From JABGQS01 sp963666505 (lineage in GTDB: Bacteria > Bacillota > Clostridia > Christensenellales > SZUA-584): a stretch of DNA of 64,000 bases. The position numbers were made by a program, and so were the translations under genes. Below, one piece after another: positions 18,944 to 28,345 of this stretch; within the stretch, counting starts at the first letter, position 1; the number at the start of each line of letters is the position of its first letter. The notes beneath the pieces are model-generated. The model had not been told where the DNA came from. It searched no databases and worked only from the letters and a program-made list of their open reading frames with translations. Where the stretch lies: assembly GCA_963666505.2 (NCBI GenBank), contig CAXXXL010000003.1, forward strand, positions 868,001 through 932,000, given 5' to 3'.

Positions 18944-20056
18944 ATGAAAATGTTATGGTTAAAAACAAAGGTGCACCAATACGATACGGTGAAAGGTTTC
19001 TTTGATGAATTTAGCATCGGCAAGGGCGACCTGATTTTTACTCACGAGTTTATATACAAGCCGCTGATCGACCCCTGTGGCTGCGAAGCTGAGATACTGT
19101 ATTTTGAGAAGTTTGGACAGGGAGAACCGTCCACGACCATCATAAACAGCATCTTTGAAGCAATTATAGGCAAGGACTACAAGCGAATCGTCGCCATCGG
19201 CGGCGGCAGCGTTATCGATATCGCGAAGCTGATGGTGTTCGATACGAGTTATTCCGCACTCGAGATGTTCGAGAGAACTGCGCCGCTCGAGAAACAGAGA
19301 GAGCTGATCATTGTGCCGACCACATGCGGCACGGGCAGTGAAGTGACGAAAATCTCCATCGCAAATATCGTCGAAAAGAAGACGAAGATGGGGCTGGAGA
19401 TTGACGAGATGTACGCGGACTACGCGGTACTGATTCCGGAGCTTGTCAAGACACTGCCGTACAAATTCTTCCTCTTTAGCTCGGTCGATGCGCTGATCCA
19501 TGCGGTGGAATCGTTCGTCGCACCGGAATCCAACGAATACACGGAGCTTTTCAGCGTTGCGGCGATTCAAAAGATCATTAAGGGATACAAGATACTCAGA
19601 AGTGACGGGGAAGACGCACGCATGGGTATGCTGGATGACTTCATGGTGGCCAGCAACTACGCCGGTATCGCGCTTGGCAACACGGGCGTCGGTGCGGTGC
19701 ATGCGCTGTCCTATCCGCTGGGCGGCAACTACCACGTGCCGCATGGCGAAGCAAACTACCGCTGTTTCACGGAAGTGTTCAAAGCGTATGACAAGAAGAA
19801 CTCGGATGGCAAGATCGCAGCTATCAAAAAGATCATCGGTGATATTCTGGAAGTGCAGAGCGGCGAATTTGAAGTGCTCGATGAGCTGCTCGGCGACCTG
19901 ATCGGCAGAAAGCGCCTGCGCGATTATGGCATGACGGAAGCGGAGATCGGCGAGTTCGCAAAGAGCGTGATCCAAAACCAGCAGCGGCTGCTAGCAAACA
20001 ACTATGTAGAGTTGTCCGAGGAAGAGATACGAAAGATATACGAAAAACTCTATTAG
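18944..20056 (+). CDS. 4hbD: 4-hydroxybutyrate dehydrogenase (iron-type alcohol dehydrogenase)
   Basis: The 370-residue group III iron alcohol dehydrogenase closely follows the Clostridium kluyveri 4HbD pattern (DLIFTHEFIYKP, FEKFGQGEPS, RIVAIGGGSVIDIAK, VPTTCGTGSEVT). It interconverts 4-hydroxybutyrate and succinate semialdehyde with NAD. Likely metal ligands are D182 and H186 (SSVDALIHAVES), H253 (VHALSYPLGGNYH) and H267 (VPHGEANY). ATG 18944 follows a modest GTGGA site. It is a first gene with its own unit; a promoter lies between it and abfD. A decayed second copy is at 1999-2405. Confidence 0.93.
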   Translation: MKMLWLKTKVHQYDTVKGFFDEFSIGKGDLIFTHEFIYKPLIDPCGCEAEILYFEKFGQGEPSTTIINSIFEAIIGKDYKRIVAIGGGSVIDIAKLMVFDTSYSALEMFERTAPLEKQRELIIVPTTCGTGSEVTKISIANIVEKKTKMGLEIDEMYADYAVLIPELVKTLPYKFFLFSSVDALIHAVESFVAPESNEYTELFSVAAIQKIIKGYKILRSDGEDARMGMLDDFMVASNYAGIALGNTGVGAVHALSYPLGGNYHVPHGEANYRCFTEVFKAYDKKNSDGKIAAIKKIIGDILEVQSGEFEVLDELLGDLIGRKRLRDYGMTEAEIGEFAKSVIQNQQRLLANNYVELSEEEIRKIYEKLY

Positions 20057-20188
20057 GAGAAATGGTGCCAATGAACTTTCAGATTCAAAATGTATCTTCG
20101 ATTACATTCTTAAACTGATTTCGTTCGTTGGCTTTTTACTTTTACGGTTGCCGATAATAAAAACAGTAAAAGATTTTCTATAAAGTGA

Positions 20189-20217
20189 TTGACACAGAAG
20201 CATAAATTGTATACAAT
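20189..20217 (+). promoter_or_regulatory. Promoter with overlapping GntR-type palindrome upstream of abfD
   Basis: TTGACA (20189-20194), 17-base spacer, TACAAT (20212-20217). The -10 region lies within a perfect 12-base palindrome ATTGTATACAAT (20206-20217), and a further GTATACAAT is at 20229-20237. The palindrome fits the TnGTnnACnA-like operators of FCD-type GntR regulators, so repression by the protein at 272-967 is plausible but not shown. It would drive abfD and the genes downstream. Confidence 0.65.
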
Positions 20218-20301
20218 CCAATAATAAGGTATACAATTAGGTGAGTATTATTAGGGTAGTGTGCAGCGTATATCAAAAAAAAATATTAGAGGTATTGAAA
20301 G

Positions 20302-21762
20302 ATGGCGTTAATGACAAAGGAGCAATATATAGCTAGCTTAAGAGAGCTTAACCTGAAGGTTTACATGTTTGGCGAGCTCGTGGAAAACCCGGTGGATCAT
20401 CCGATCATAAAACCGTCTATGAACTCGGTGGCCATGACGTATGAGATGGCCAACATTAAAGAGTATGAAGATCTGATGACAGCAACGTCTAGCCTTACGG
20501 GCGAAAAGATCAATCGATTCACGCATTTGCATCAAAGCACTGACGAACTCGTCAAGAAAGTCAAGATGCAGCGGCTGCTCGGTCAGAAGACAGCGTCGTG
20601 CTTCCAGCGATGCGTCGGGCTAGATGCCGGCAACGCTATGTTCTTCACGACTATGGAGATAGATGAAAAGCACGGTACGAACTACCATGAGAAGTTTAAG
20701 AAATACTGGACGTACATTCAGCAGAACGATTTGACTGTGGACGGCGCCATGACGGACACGAAGGGCGACCGCGGCAAATCACCGAGCGCACAGAGCGATC
20801 CGGACCAGTACCTGCATATCGTGGAGCGCAGAGAAGACGGTATCGTCGTACGTGGCGCAAAAGTGCATCAGACGGGTATGGTAAACTCGCACGAAGTGCT
20901 CGTGATGCCGACGATCGCCATGCGGAAAGAGGATAAAGAATATGCGGTCTGCTTCTCTGTACCGACGGACACGGAAGGTATCTTCATGATCTACGGAAGA
21001 CAATCCTGCGATACGAGAAAGCTTGAAAAAGACGCGGACATCGACCTTGGCAACAAGTGCTACGGCGGACACGAAACGCTCGTCATATTCGACGACGTGT
21101 TCGTGCCGAACGAGCGCATCTTCATGGACGGTGAGACGGATTTCGTCGGTTTGCTCGTTGAGCGTTTTGCCGGTTACCACCGCACGAGCTATTCGTGCAA
21201 AACGGGCGTGGGTGACGTGCTGATCGGCGCGGCAGCTGTCGCGGCAGACTACAACGGCGTCCCGAGAGCCAGCCATATCAAAGACAAGCTGATCGAGATG
21301 ACGCATCTGAATGAGACGATGTACGCCTGCTCGGTTGCGAGCTGCAACCAAGGCTACAAAACGTGCGCAGGTAACTACATGATCGATATGCTTCTGGCGA
21401 ACGTCTGCAAACAGAACGTAACTCGCTTCCCGTACGAGATAGCGCGGCTCGCGGAAGACATTGCGGGTGGTCTGATGGTGACGATGCCGTCCGAAGCGGA
21501 CTTAAGAGACGAGAAGCTCGGGCCGTACATTGATAAATACCTTAAAGGCGTGGACGATGTGCCGACGGAAGACCGTCTGAGAATCCTTCGCTTGATCGAG
21601 AACATCACTCTCGGGACAGCGTCGGTCGGTTACCGCACGGAATCGCTGCACGGCGCGGGTTCGCCGCAGGCACAGCGCATAATGATCGCTCGGCAAAGCA
21701 ACATGGAAATGAAAAAAGAGATGGCGAAAGATATCGCTGGTATCAATAAATACGATAAGTAA
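20302..21762 (+). CDS. abfD: 4-hydroxybutyryl-CoA dehydratase / vinylacetyl-CoA delta-isomerase
   Basis: The 486-residue flavin and [4Fe-4S] enzyme converts 4-hydroxybutyryl-CoA to crotonyl-CoA by a ketyl-radical route. The fold is acyl-CoA-dehydrogenase-like. Cluster ligands equivalent to the known C99, C103, H292 and C299 are C100 and C104 (ASCFQRCVG), H293 (GYHRTSY) and C299 (YSCKTGVGD). The His-Cys spacing is six residues here against seven in the characterised enzyme, so one residue is missing in the loop. Other conserved blocks (HQTGMVNSHEVLVMPT, DVFVPNERIF, SLHGAGSPQAQR) are intact. Start ATG 20302 is weakly preceded by AGAGG. Confidence 0.95.
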   Translation: MALMTKEQYIASLRELNLKVYMFGELVENPVDHPIIKPSMNSVAMTYEMANIKEYEDLMTATSSLTGEKINRFTHLHQSTDELVKKVKMQRLLGQKTASCFQRCVGLDAGNAMFFTTMEIDEKHGTNYHEKFKKYWTYIQQNDLTVDGAMTDTKGDRGKSPSAQSDPDQYLHIVERREDGIVVRGAKVHQTGMVNSHEVLVMPTIAMRKEDKEYAVCFSVPTDTEGIFMIYGRQSCDTRKLEKDADIDLGNKCYGGHETLVIFDDVFVPNERIFMDGETDFVGLLVERFAGYHRTSYSCKTGVGDVLIGAAAVAADYNGVPRASHIKDKLIEMTHLNETMYACSVASCNQGYKTCAGNYMIDMLLANVCKQNVTRFPYEIARLAEDIAGGLMVTMPSEADLRDEKLGPYIDKYLKGVDDVPTEDRLRILRLIENITLGTASVGYRTESLHGAGSPQAQRIMIARQSNMEMKKEMAKDIAGINKYDK

Positions 21763-21951
21763 ATGACCATTGCAGTAAAGTATTGCGGCGGTTGCAAAGC
21801 CGAATTCGATAGGGTAAGGGCAGTACAGCGAATCAAAAAGGCGCTGTACCGCCACTCGTTCTGTAGATATGCGGACGGTGAATCATACAATGCAATATTG
21901 ACAGTGAACGGTTGTATGTCAACTTGTATCGATCTATGCGATTCTGAGTAA
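21763..21951 (+). CDS. Small CGGC-motif protein, probably truncated by an in-frame stop
   Basis: The 62-residue frame starts right after the abfD stop (TAA then ATG). It contains KYCGGCKAEFDR and NGCMSTCIDLC, matching small conserved anaerobe proteins of about 85 residues that I recognise but cannot name. Past the TAA at 21949-21951 the same frame stays open (IVVNVRNKADIDNAIRTLKVKG) to a TGA at 22027-22029 that overlaps the cat2 start as ATGA. The original gene therefore probably ended there, and the TAA is a nonsense change. The paired cysteines suggest metal or thiol chemistry. Function unknown. Confidence 0.6.
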   Translation: MTIAVKYCGGCKAEFDRVRAVQRIKKALYRHSFCRYADGESYNAILTVNGCMSTCIDLCDSE

Positions 21952-22025
21952 ATCGTCGTGAATGTCCGCAATAAAGCGGATATCGATAATGCAATTCGAA
22001 CATTGAAAGTAAAGGGAAGGCAGAC

Positions 22026-23334
22026 ATGAATTGGAAAACGGATTATCGGGAGAAATGCATGAGTGCGATGACGGCGCTCAAACATATCAAAACACACAGC
22101 CGCGTTGTGTTCGGTCATTGCATCGGTGAACCGATGGCTCTTGTAGACACGATGGTGGAAAACAAGCAATGGTTTAAAGATGTTGAGATTGTGCACATGG
22201 TTGCGATGGGTAAAGGCGAATATACTCTGCCTGCGATGGCAGGCCATTTCCGACACAACTCGTTTTTCGTGGGCGGGTGTACTCGGCAGGCGGTCAGTGA
22301 AGGCCGTGCGGATTTTACGCCGTGCTTCTTCTATGAACTACCGTCGTTGTTCCGCAGTGAGGATTTCCACATTGATGTGGCCATGGTGCAGGTAACACCG
22401 CCGGATGAGTACGGTTACGTCAACCTCGGTGTGTCCGTAGACTACACGGTTGCGGCGATTGAGCAGGCGGACTTGGTCATTGCGCAGGTGAACGACCAGA
22501 TGCCCACCACGTTCGGTAGTTCGTTCGTACACGTGTCGGATATTGATTGTTTCGTCAAGAAGTCCGAGCCGCTCGTTGAGCTGCCGCTACCTACTATTAC
22601 TAAAGTGGAAAGAGAGATCGGTCGCAATTGCGCGAACCTTATAGAAGACGGCGCTACACTGCAGCTGGGTATTGGTTCCATCCCTGACGCAGTGTTGCTT
22701 TTTTTGAAAGATAAAAAGGATCTCGGCGTGCACTCTGAAATGCTTTCCGACGGCGTTGTCGGACTAATCGAAGAAGGCATTGTCAATAACAAACAAAAGA
22801 CGATTCACAAAGGTAAGACAATCGTGTCGTTCCTGATGGGGACGAAACGGTTGTATGACTTCGTGGACAAAAACCCGTCTATCGAGATGCATCCAGTGGA
22901 TTACGTCAACGACCCGACGGTCATAATGAAGAACCACAAGATGGTCTCTATCAACTCGTGCGTACAAGTTGACCTGATGGGCCAGGTGGCATCCGAGAGC
23001 GTGGGATTAAAACAGATCAGCGCGGTGGGCGGCCAAGTGGATTTCATCCGCGGCGCGAACATGGGCGGGGGAAAGAGCATCATCGCCATACCGTCGACAG
23101 CGGGGCGACGGCAAATTCTCCAAGATCGTGCCGTTCCTCGCAGACGGCGCGGCAATCACAACATCGAGAAACGATGTAAACTACATCGTTACGGAATTTG
23201 GCGTGGCAAATCTGAAAGGTCAGACTCTGCGAGAGCGGGCAAGAAGATTGATTAACATTGCGCATCCCGATTTTAGGCAGCAGTTGACTGAGGAATGGGA
23301 AAAGCGTTTTAACCAAAAATTTACAACGAAATAA
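22026..23334 (+). pseudogene. cat2: 4-hydroxybutyrate CoA-transferase, frameshifted
   Basis: This family I CoA-transferase activates 4-hydroxybutyrate with acetyl-CoA. The catalytic Glu is residue 238 (GVHSEMLSDG), the same number as in the Clostridium aminobutyricum enzyme. QLGIGSIPDAVL and SAVGGQVDFIRG are typical. ATG 22026 follows GGAAGG. At GGGG 23102-23105 one extra G shifts the frame. The correct continuation (GDGKFSKIVPFLADGA, then SRNDVNYIVTE, then LRERARRLINIAHPDF) is fully preserved to TAA 23332-23334. As written the protein would lose its last 78 residues. A sequencing or assembly error, or a very recent mutation, are both possible. Confidence 0.88.
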
Positions 23335-23379
23335 AAAAGGATGGTGTAAGCGTAAGCTTCACACATGCAGGAGGATGTT

Positions 23380-24209
23380 ATGTCAAACGAAAAGAAGAAG
23401 AAAATGGACACTTTTGCGCAGCAGATCCGGATCGAGACACTAAAGCAGCTAAAAGCGAGAGGCTTTGGTCACGCGGGTGGGCGCGCTGTCGGTGGCGGAC
23501 GTGCTGGCGGTGCTGTACGGCGAAGTCATGAAGATCGATCCGGCGAATCCGATGTGGAAAGAGCGTGACCGGTTCGTGATGTCCAAAGGACACGCCGGCC
23601 CGGCGCTGTACGCTACACTGGCGCTCAAAAGGTATTTCCCGATCGACGTTCTAAAAACGTTGAATCAGAACGGCACGATATTGCCGAGCCATCCGGACCG
23701 GAATAAAACGCCGGGTGTCGATATGTCTACAGGTTCACTCGGACAGGGTTTCTCGCAGGCGGGCCGGTCTCGCGATGGGCTTTAAGCTGCGCGGTATGGA
23801 CAACAAAGTATACTGCATCGTCGGCGACGGCGAGTGCAATGAAGGCCAGGTTTGGGAAGCAGCACTGTTCGCCGGTCATAGAGAGCTTGATAACCTTACG
23901 TTGTTCGTGGACGTCAACAACAAGCAGTTGGACGGCTATACGGACGAGATCTGCAAGATGGGCGACTTCACCGATAAGTTCGAAGCGTTTGGCTGGGATA
24001 CGCAGTGCATCGACGGTCATGACACTGCAGCAATCTTAGAAGCGATCGAGAAAGCGGATGCCGTCAAAGGCAAGCCGAGCGTTATCGTGCTGAATACTGT
24101 CAAGGGCAAAGGCGCGGCGTTCATAGAAGATATGTATTTGAACCACCACATCAATGTCAAACCGGAAGATATCGACAATGCGGTGGCAGAGCTCGAAAAA
24201 GCGCTATAG
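23380..24209 (+). pseudogene. Transketolase, N-terminal (thiamine-binding) subunit, two frameshifts
   Basis: Joined frames give about 275 residues of a split transketolase N-half. They read FAQQIRIETLKQLKARGFGH, GGALSVADVLAVLYGEVMKID, DRFVMSKGHAGPALYATLA, STGSLGQGFSQA, then GLAMGFKLRG and the thiamine motif VGDGECNEGQVWEAALFA...VDVNNKQLDG. Single extra G residues at GGG 23479-23481 and GGG 23761-23763 shift the frame twice. Codons on both sides are otherwise well conserved. ATG 23380 has GAGGATG in front. It lies 45 bp after cat2 in the same direction. Its role among 4-hydroxybutyrate genes is unclear. Confidence 0.85.
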
Positions 24210-24223
24210 CAGAGGTGGAAGAT

Positions 24224-25200
24224 ATGAGTAATATTAAATTAGCAGCAAAAATAGAAAAAGACAGCATCATCATGCGCGACGTGTACTGCGCAGAAATGAT
24301 CAATATGGCACAAGCGGACGAGCGAGTATACGCGATGGATGCAGACCTCATCAACTCTATCGGCATGAAGCCATTCCAAAAGAAGTTCCCAGAACGGATG
24401 GTCAATGTCGGTATTCAGGAAGCGAACATGGTGGGTGTGGCTGCGGGCCTGTCCGCAACCGGTCTGATCCCGTTCCTGCACACGTTTGGCGTGTTTGCGT
24501 CACGGCGTGTATTTGACCAGGCGTTTTTGTCTGTCGGGTTCTCAAAATGGAATGTTAAGCTGATCGGTAGCGATCCGGGAATTACGGCTGCTTATAACGG
24601 AGGCACGCACATGCCGTTTGAAGACATCGGTATAATGCGCGATATTCCGGAGATCACCATACTCGAGCCGACGGACTGCGTCATGCTCGAAGATCTCATC
24701 AATCAGGTTAAAGACATCTACGGTTTCCACTATATCCGCCTTGTAAGAAAAGCGTCTCAGAAGGTGTACGAAGCGGGTAGCGAATTCGAGATTGGCAAAG
24801 CGGCGACAGTTAGAGAAGGCTAGTGACATCACGCTTATTGCTTCGGGATACTGCGTGGCCGAAGCGGCCAAGGCGCACGATTATACTGAAATCGGAAGGC
24901 ATCTCCGCTAGAGTACTCGATATGTTCACAATTAAACCAGTCGACAAAGATGCGATCGTCAAAGCAGCAAACGAGACGGGTGCCATAGTGACGGCAGAGA
25001 ACCATAACATCATCAACGGGCTTGGCAGTGCGGTGGCGGAAGTTGTCGTGGAGAACGCATTGGTGCCGGTGGAACGCGTGGGCGTTAAGGATCAGTACGG
25101 GCAGGTCGGCGAAGTCGAATACCTTGCAGAAACGTACGGTCTGACAGCCAAGTATATCGTAGAGGCAGCCAAGCGTACGATTGCGAGAAAACAGGGGTAA
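24224..25200 (+). pseudogene. Transketolase, C-terminal subunit, two frameshifts
   Basis: This is the partner subunit: pyrimidine-binding domain (MRDVYCAEMINMAQ, VNVGIQEANMVGVAAGLSATG, FGVFASRRVFDQ) and C-terminal domain (ILKSEGISARVLDMFTIKPVDKDAI, GAIVTAENHN). The frame breaks twice, each time by one extra T: at GGC-T-AGT near 24821 and at GAT-T-ATA near 24876. Between these the true frame reads SDITLIASGYCVAEAAKAHD. ATG 24224 follows AGAGGTGG, 14 bp after the N subunit. Without correction the protein ends at 24823, losing the C-terminal domain. Confidence 0.85.
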
Positions 25201-25204
25201 TGAA

Positions 25205-26395
25205 ATGGAAAACGTATATTTGATATCCGCATGCCGGACAGCTGTTGGCAGCTTCGGTGGAACGTTAAAGGATATATCTGCGACGAAGCTCGGCGAGATC
25301 GTCATTAAAGAGGCTGCAACACGCGCGGGTATTGATCTAAAAGATATCGATGAAGTTATCATGGGCAACGTACTGCAGGCAGGGCTCGGCCAGAACCCAG
25401 CACGGCAAGCGGCAGTAAACGCCGGTGTTCCGGTAGAGTCGCCGGCGTTTACCATTAACAAAGTTTGTGGTTCGGGGCTTAAAGCGGTATCGCTTGGATA
25501 TGCGGCTATTGTGCTTGGTGACGCAAAGTGCGTCGCTGCGGGCGGCATGGAGAATATGAGCCAAGCTCCGTATCTGTTAAAACAGCAGCGTTGGGGCGCA
25601 AAGATGGGCAATGTCAAAGTCGAAGACAGCATGATCACTGAAGGTCTGTGGGATGCGTTCAACGATTATCACATGGGCATCACTGCGGAGAATATCGCTG
25701 AGCAATACTGCATATCGCGCGAGCAGCAGGACGCATTCGCACTATCATCGCAGACCAAGGCGGGAGTAGCGAGAGGAGAAGGGAAGTTTAAAAACGAAAT
25801 CGTACCTGTTGAAATTCCGCAGCGGCGAGGCGAGCCGATCGTGTTCGACACGGACGAGCACATCCGCGAAACGACAATCGAGAAACTCGGAAAACTGAGT
25901 CCGGCCTTTAAAAAGGACGGCACGGTCACAGCTGGAAACGCGTCCGGAATCAACGATGGTGCGGCGTGCATCTTGCTGGCGAGCGACACATTCGTAAAAG
26001 CGAATAATATTAAGCCGATTGCAAAGATCATTGGTAGAGGTTCTATGGGGGTCAACCCGTCAGTTATGGGTCTAGGTCCGGTACCGTCGGTGAAAAAGGC
26101 GCTCGAAAACGCACAGCTAAAGATGGACGATATCGAACTAATCGAAGCGAACGAGGCGTTTGCAGTACAGGCGCTCGGCGTGATGAAAGATCTCGAGTTG
26201 GAAGCAAATATTGTGAATGTCAACGGCGGCGCAATAGCAATCGGCCACCCGATCGGTGCGTCGGGCGCGCGTATTCTCGTGACGCTGCTTGCAGAGATGG
26301 ATAAGCGGGATGCAGAATACGGCCTCGCGACGCTGTGCATCGGCGGCGGCATGGGCGAAGCGCTCATCGTACAGCGCGACGCACTGTGCAAGTAG
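25205..26395 (+). CDS. thlA: Acetyl-CoA acetyltransferase (thiolase)
   Basis: The 396-residue biosynthetic-type thiolase interconverts two acetyl-CoA and acetoacetyl-CoA. The active-site Cys is residue 88 (INKVCGSGLKAV). The His is in GGAIAIGHPIGASG and the second Cys in LCIGGGMGEA. ATG 25205, 4 bp after the transketolase stop, fits the family start (MENVYLISACRTAVGSFGG); the frame extends upstream without support. With crotonase and Hbd it completes crotonyl-CoA to acetyl-CoA conversion. Intact. Confidence 0.96.
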   Translation: MENVYLISACRTAVGSFGGTLKDISATKLGEIVIKEAATRAGIDLKDIDEVIMGNVLQAGLGQNPARQAAVNAGVPVESPAFTINKVCGSGLKAVSLGYAAIVLGDAKCVAAGGMENMSQAPYLLKQQRWGAKMGNVKVEDSMITEGLWDAFNDYHMGITAENIAEQYCISREQQDAFALSSQTKAGVARGEGKFKNEIVPVEIPQRRGEPIVFDTDEHIRETTIEKLGKLSPAFKKDGTVTAGNASGINDGAACILLASDTFVKANNIKPIAKIIGRGSMGVNPSVMGLGPVPSVKKALENAQLKMDDIELIEANEAFAVQALGVMKDLELEANIVNVNGGAIAIGHPIGASGARILVTLLAEMDKRDAEYGLATLCIGGGMGEALIVQRDALCK

Positions 26396-26406
26396 AGGAA
26401 ACAAAC

Positions 26407-27186
26407 ATGGAATTGATTCAATATGAGAAAAAAGAGCATATCGCAGTGGTCACGATCTCGCGCGAGAAAGCGCTCAATGCTTTGAACGAGCAGGTGATGG
26501 CGGAGCTGGACAGTCTGATCGACGATATCCAAAACGACAACGATGTGTATTGTGTGATCGTAACGGGCGCGGGCGAGCGCTCTTTCGTGGCCGGTGCCGA
26601 TATAGGGGAGATGAAGGATTTTGACGTGGCACAGGCGGCTGCGCTCGGCGAAAACGGCAACCGGATATTCCGCAAGCTGGAGCAGCTTCGGATTCCGACC
26701 ATCGCAGCGGTGAACGGGTTTGCGCTCGGCGGCGGGCTGGAACTCGCGCTGTCCTGCGATATCCGCATCGCATCGGGAAACGCAGTGTTCGGGCTGCCCG
26801 AAGTGAGTCTCGGGATCACACCCGGCTACGGCGGCACGCAGCGTCTACCGAGAACGATCGGCGTAGGCGCGGCGAAGAAGCTTATCTATACCGCCGGAAA
26901 AGTCAAAGCGGATGAAGCGCTGCGTCTTGGTCTATTGGAAGACGTGGTACCGATTGAAGAACTGATGGATAGCGCAATGAAGCTTGCGGGTAGAATCGCT
27001 CAGCAGGCGCCTATCGCAGTGGCCAACGCAAAAGCGGCAATCGGCAAAGGGCTGGAATGCGATATGGACAGAGCGGTGCAGGTCGAGACGGCTTACTTTG
27101 CGAAGTGCTTCAACTCTGAGGACCAGAAAGACGCGATGAACGCATTCGTGAGCAAACAGAAAATGGGTAAATTCAAGAACAAATAG
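26407..27186 (+). CDS. crt: Crotonase / 3-hydroxybutyryl-CoA dehydratase
   Basis: The 259-residue enoyl-CoA hydratase fold protein hydrates crotonyl-CoA to 3-hydroxybutyryl-CoA. The oxyanion hole is formed by SFVAGADIGEM and NGFALGGGLELAL. The catalytic Glu pair lies in GGGLELALSCD and LPEVSLGITPGYGGTQRL. ATG 26407 has AGAGGAAAC in front. The frame is open further upstream through the thiolase end, but that part is unrelated. It is 11 bp after the thiolase gene and so in the same operon. Intact. Confidence 0.96.
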   Translation: MELIQYEKKEHIAVVTISREKALNALNEQVMAELDSLIDDIQNDNDVYCVIVTGAGERSFVAGADIGEMKDFDVAQAAALGENGNRIFRKLEQLRIPTIAAVNGFALGGGLELALSCDIRIASGNAVFGLPEVSLGITPGYGGTQRLPRTIGVGAAKKLIYTAGKVKADEALRLGLLEDVVPIEELMDSAMKLAGRIAQQAPIAVANAKAAIGKGLECDMDRAVQVETAYFAKCFNSEDQKDAMNAFVSKQKMGKFKNK

Positions 27187-27284
27187 AGAAGTCATAAAAT
27201 TCACACACGCGGAAGATGCTGTGGTATGGTGAAATAAAGTTGCTGTAATACGTGCTCTTCTGAAGGAAAGGTTGGTCAACAAAT

Positions 27285-28124
27285 ATGAAAGTATGTGTAG
27301 TCGGCGCGGGCACAATGGGCGCAGGCATTGCGCAGGTATTTGCACAGAATGAGCACGAGACGCTGCTGTGCGACATCAAGCAGGAGTTTGTCGACAAAGG
27401 TTATGCGACGATTGAGAATAATCTGAATCGGTTCGTCCAAAAAGAAAAGATAAGCGAAGACGCGAAGGAAGGCATTTTAAAAAATATAACATGCATCACG
27501 GATGTAGCAGATGCCAAGGACTGCGAACTCGTTGTGGAAGCCATTATCGAGAATATGGATATCAAAAAGAAGCTCTTACAGAGCCTTGACAATGTAGTAA
27601 GCGGCGATGCCATCCTCGCGACGAATACGTCGTCGCTGTCCATTACGGAACTCGCAGCGGCGACAAAAGACCCGCAGCGCGTGATCGGAATGCACTTCTT
27701 TAACCCGGCACCGGTTATGAAGCTCGTCGAGATCGTAAAAGGGATGACGACGAGCGACGCGACACAAGATAAGATCATCGAGATAACGAAAGCGCTCGGT
27801 AAAGAAGGTGTCTTCGTCAACGAAGCGCCTGGTTTTGTTGTCAACCGAATCTTGATTCCTATGATCAATGAAGCGGTCGGCATCCTAGCGGAAGGTGTTG
27901 CGAGTGCAGAAGACATCGACAAAGCGATGAAGTTTGGCGCAAATCATCCGATCGGGCCGCTTAGTCTTGCTGATCTCATCGGCAACGACGTCAACCTTGC
28001 GATCATGGACGAACTGTATGACGCGTTCGGCGACCCGAAATACAGAGCTCATCCGCTGCTGAAGAAAATGGTCAGAGCCGGTTACCTCGGAAGAAAAACC
28101 GGCAAAGGGTTCTTTGCGTATTAA
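27285..28124 (+). CDS. hbd: 3-hydroxybutyryl-CoA dehydrogenase
   Basis: The 279-residue NAD(P)-dependent enzyme oxidises 3-hydroxybutyryl-CoA to acetoacetyl-CoA. The N-terminal Rossmann motif is GAGTMGAGIAQVFA, the catalytic His is in GMHFFNPAPVMKLVEIV, and the C-terminal dimer domain ends AGYLGRKTGKGFFAY. It lies 98 bp after crt; GAAAGG is upstream of the start. A C-terminal fragment of a second copy survives at 2407-2679. Intact. Confidence 0.96.
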   Translation: MKVCVVGAGTMGAGIAQVFAQNEHETLLCDIKQEFVDKGYATIENNLNRFVQKEKISEDAKEGILKNITCITDVADAKDCELVVEAIIENMDIKKKLLQSLDNVVSGDAILATNTSSLSITELAAATKDPQRVIGMHFFNPAPVMKLVEIVKGMTTSDATQDKIIEITKALGKEGVFVNEAPGFVVNRILIPMINEAVGILAEGVASAEDIDKAMKFGANHPIGPLSLADLIGNDVNLAIMDELYDAFGDPKYRAHPLLKKMVRAGYLGRKTGKGFFAY

Positions 28125-28345
28125 TCAACAAATGTTGTGCAAAATTATGACAGCGCAAAGTAGATATAAAATAATAGAAATACACTAATGGTATTATGTT
28201 AAGTAAACGTGCTGAAATATAAGAAATTTTGTGTTCTTAGGCGCAAATTTGAAGCGTATGCGACCAAAAAGTGAATATAATGGATGATATTTAATAGGTA
28301 GGTTAAACCGTGTTAAAAATGGGGATTAACTTAACATTGGCGAGC

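Noticed and set aside
18959..19975. A 338-residue minus-strand frame opposite 4hbD (similar long ones opposite abfD and nfnB)
   Set aside because: Codon bias in GC-rich genes leaves the opposite strand free of stops. The protein is His/Arg-rich without recognisable domains.
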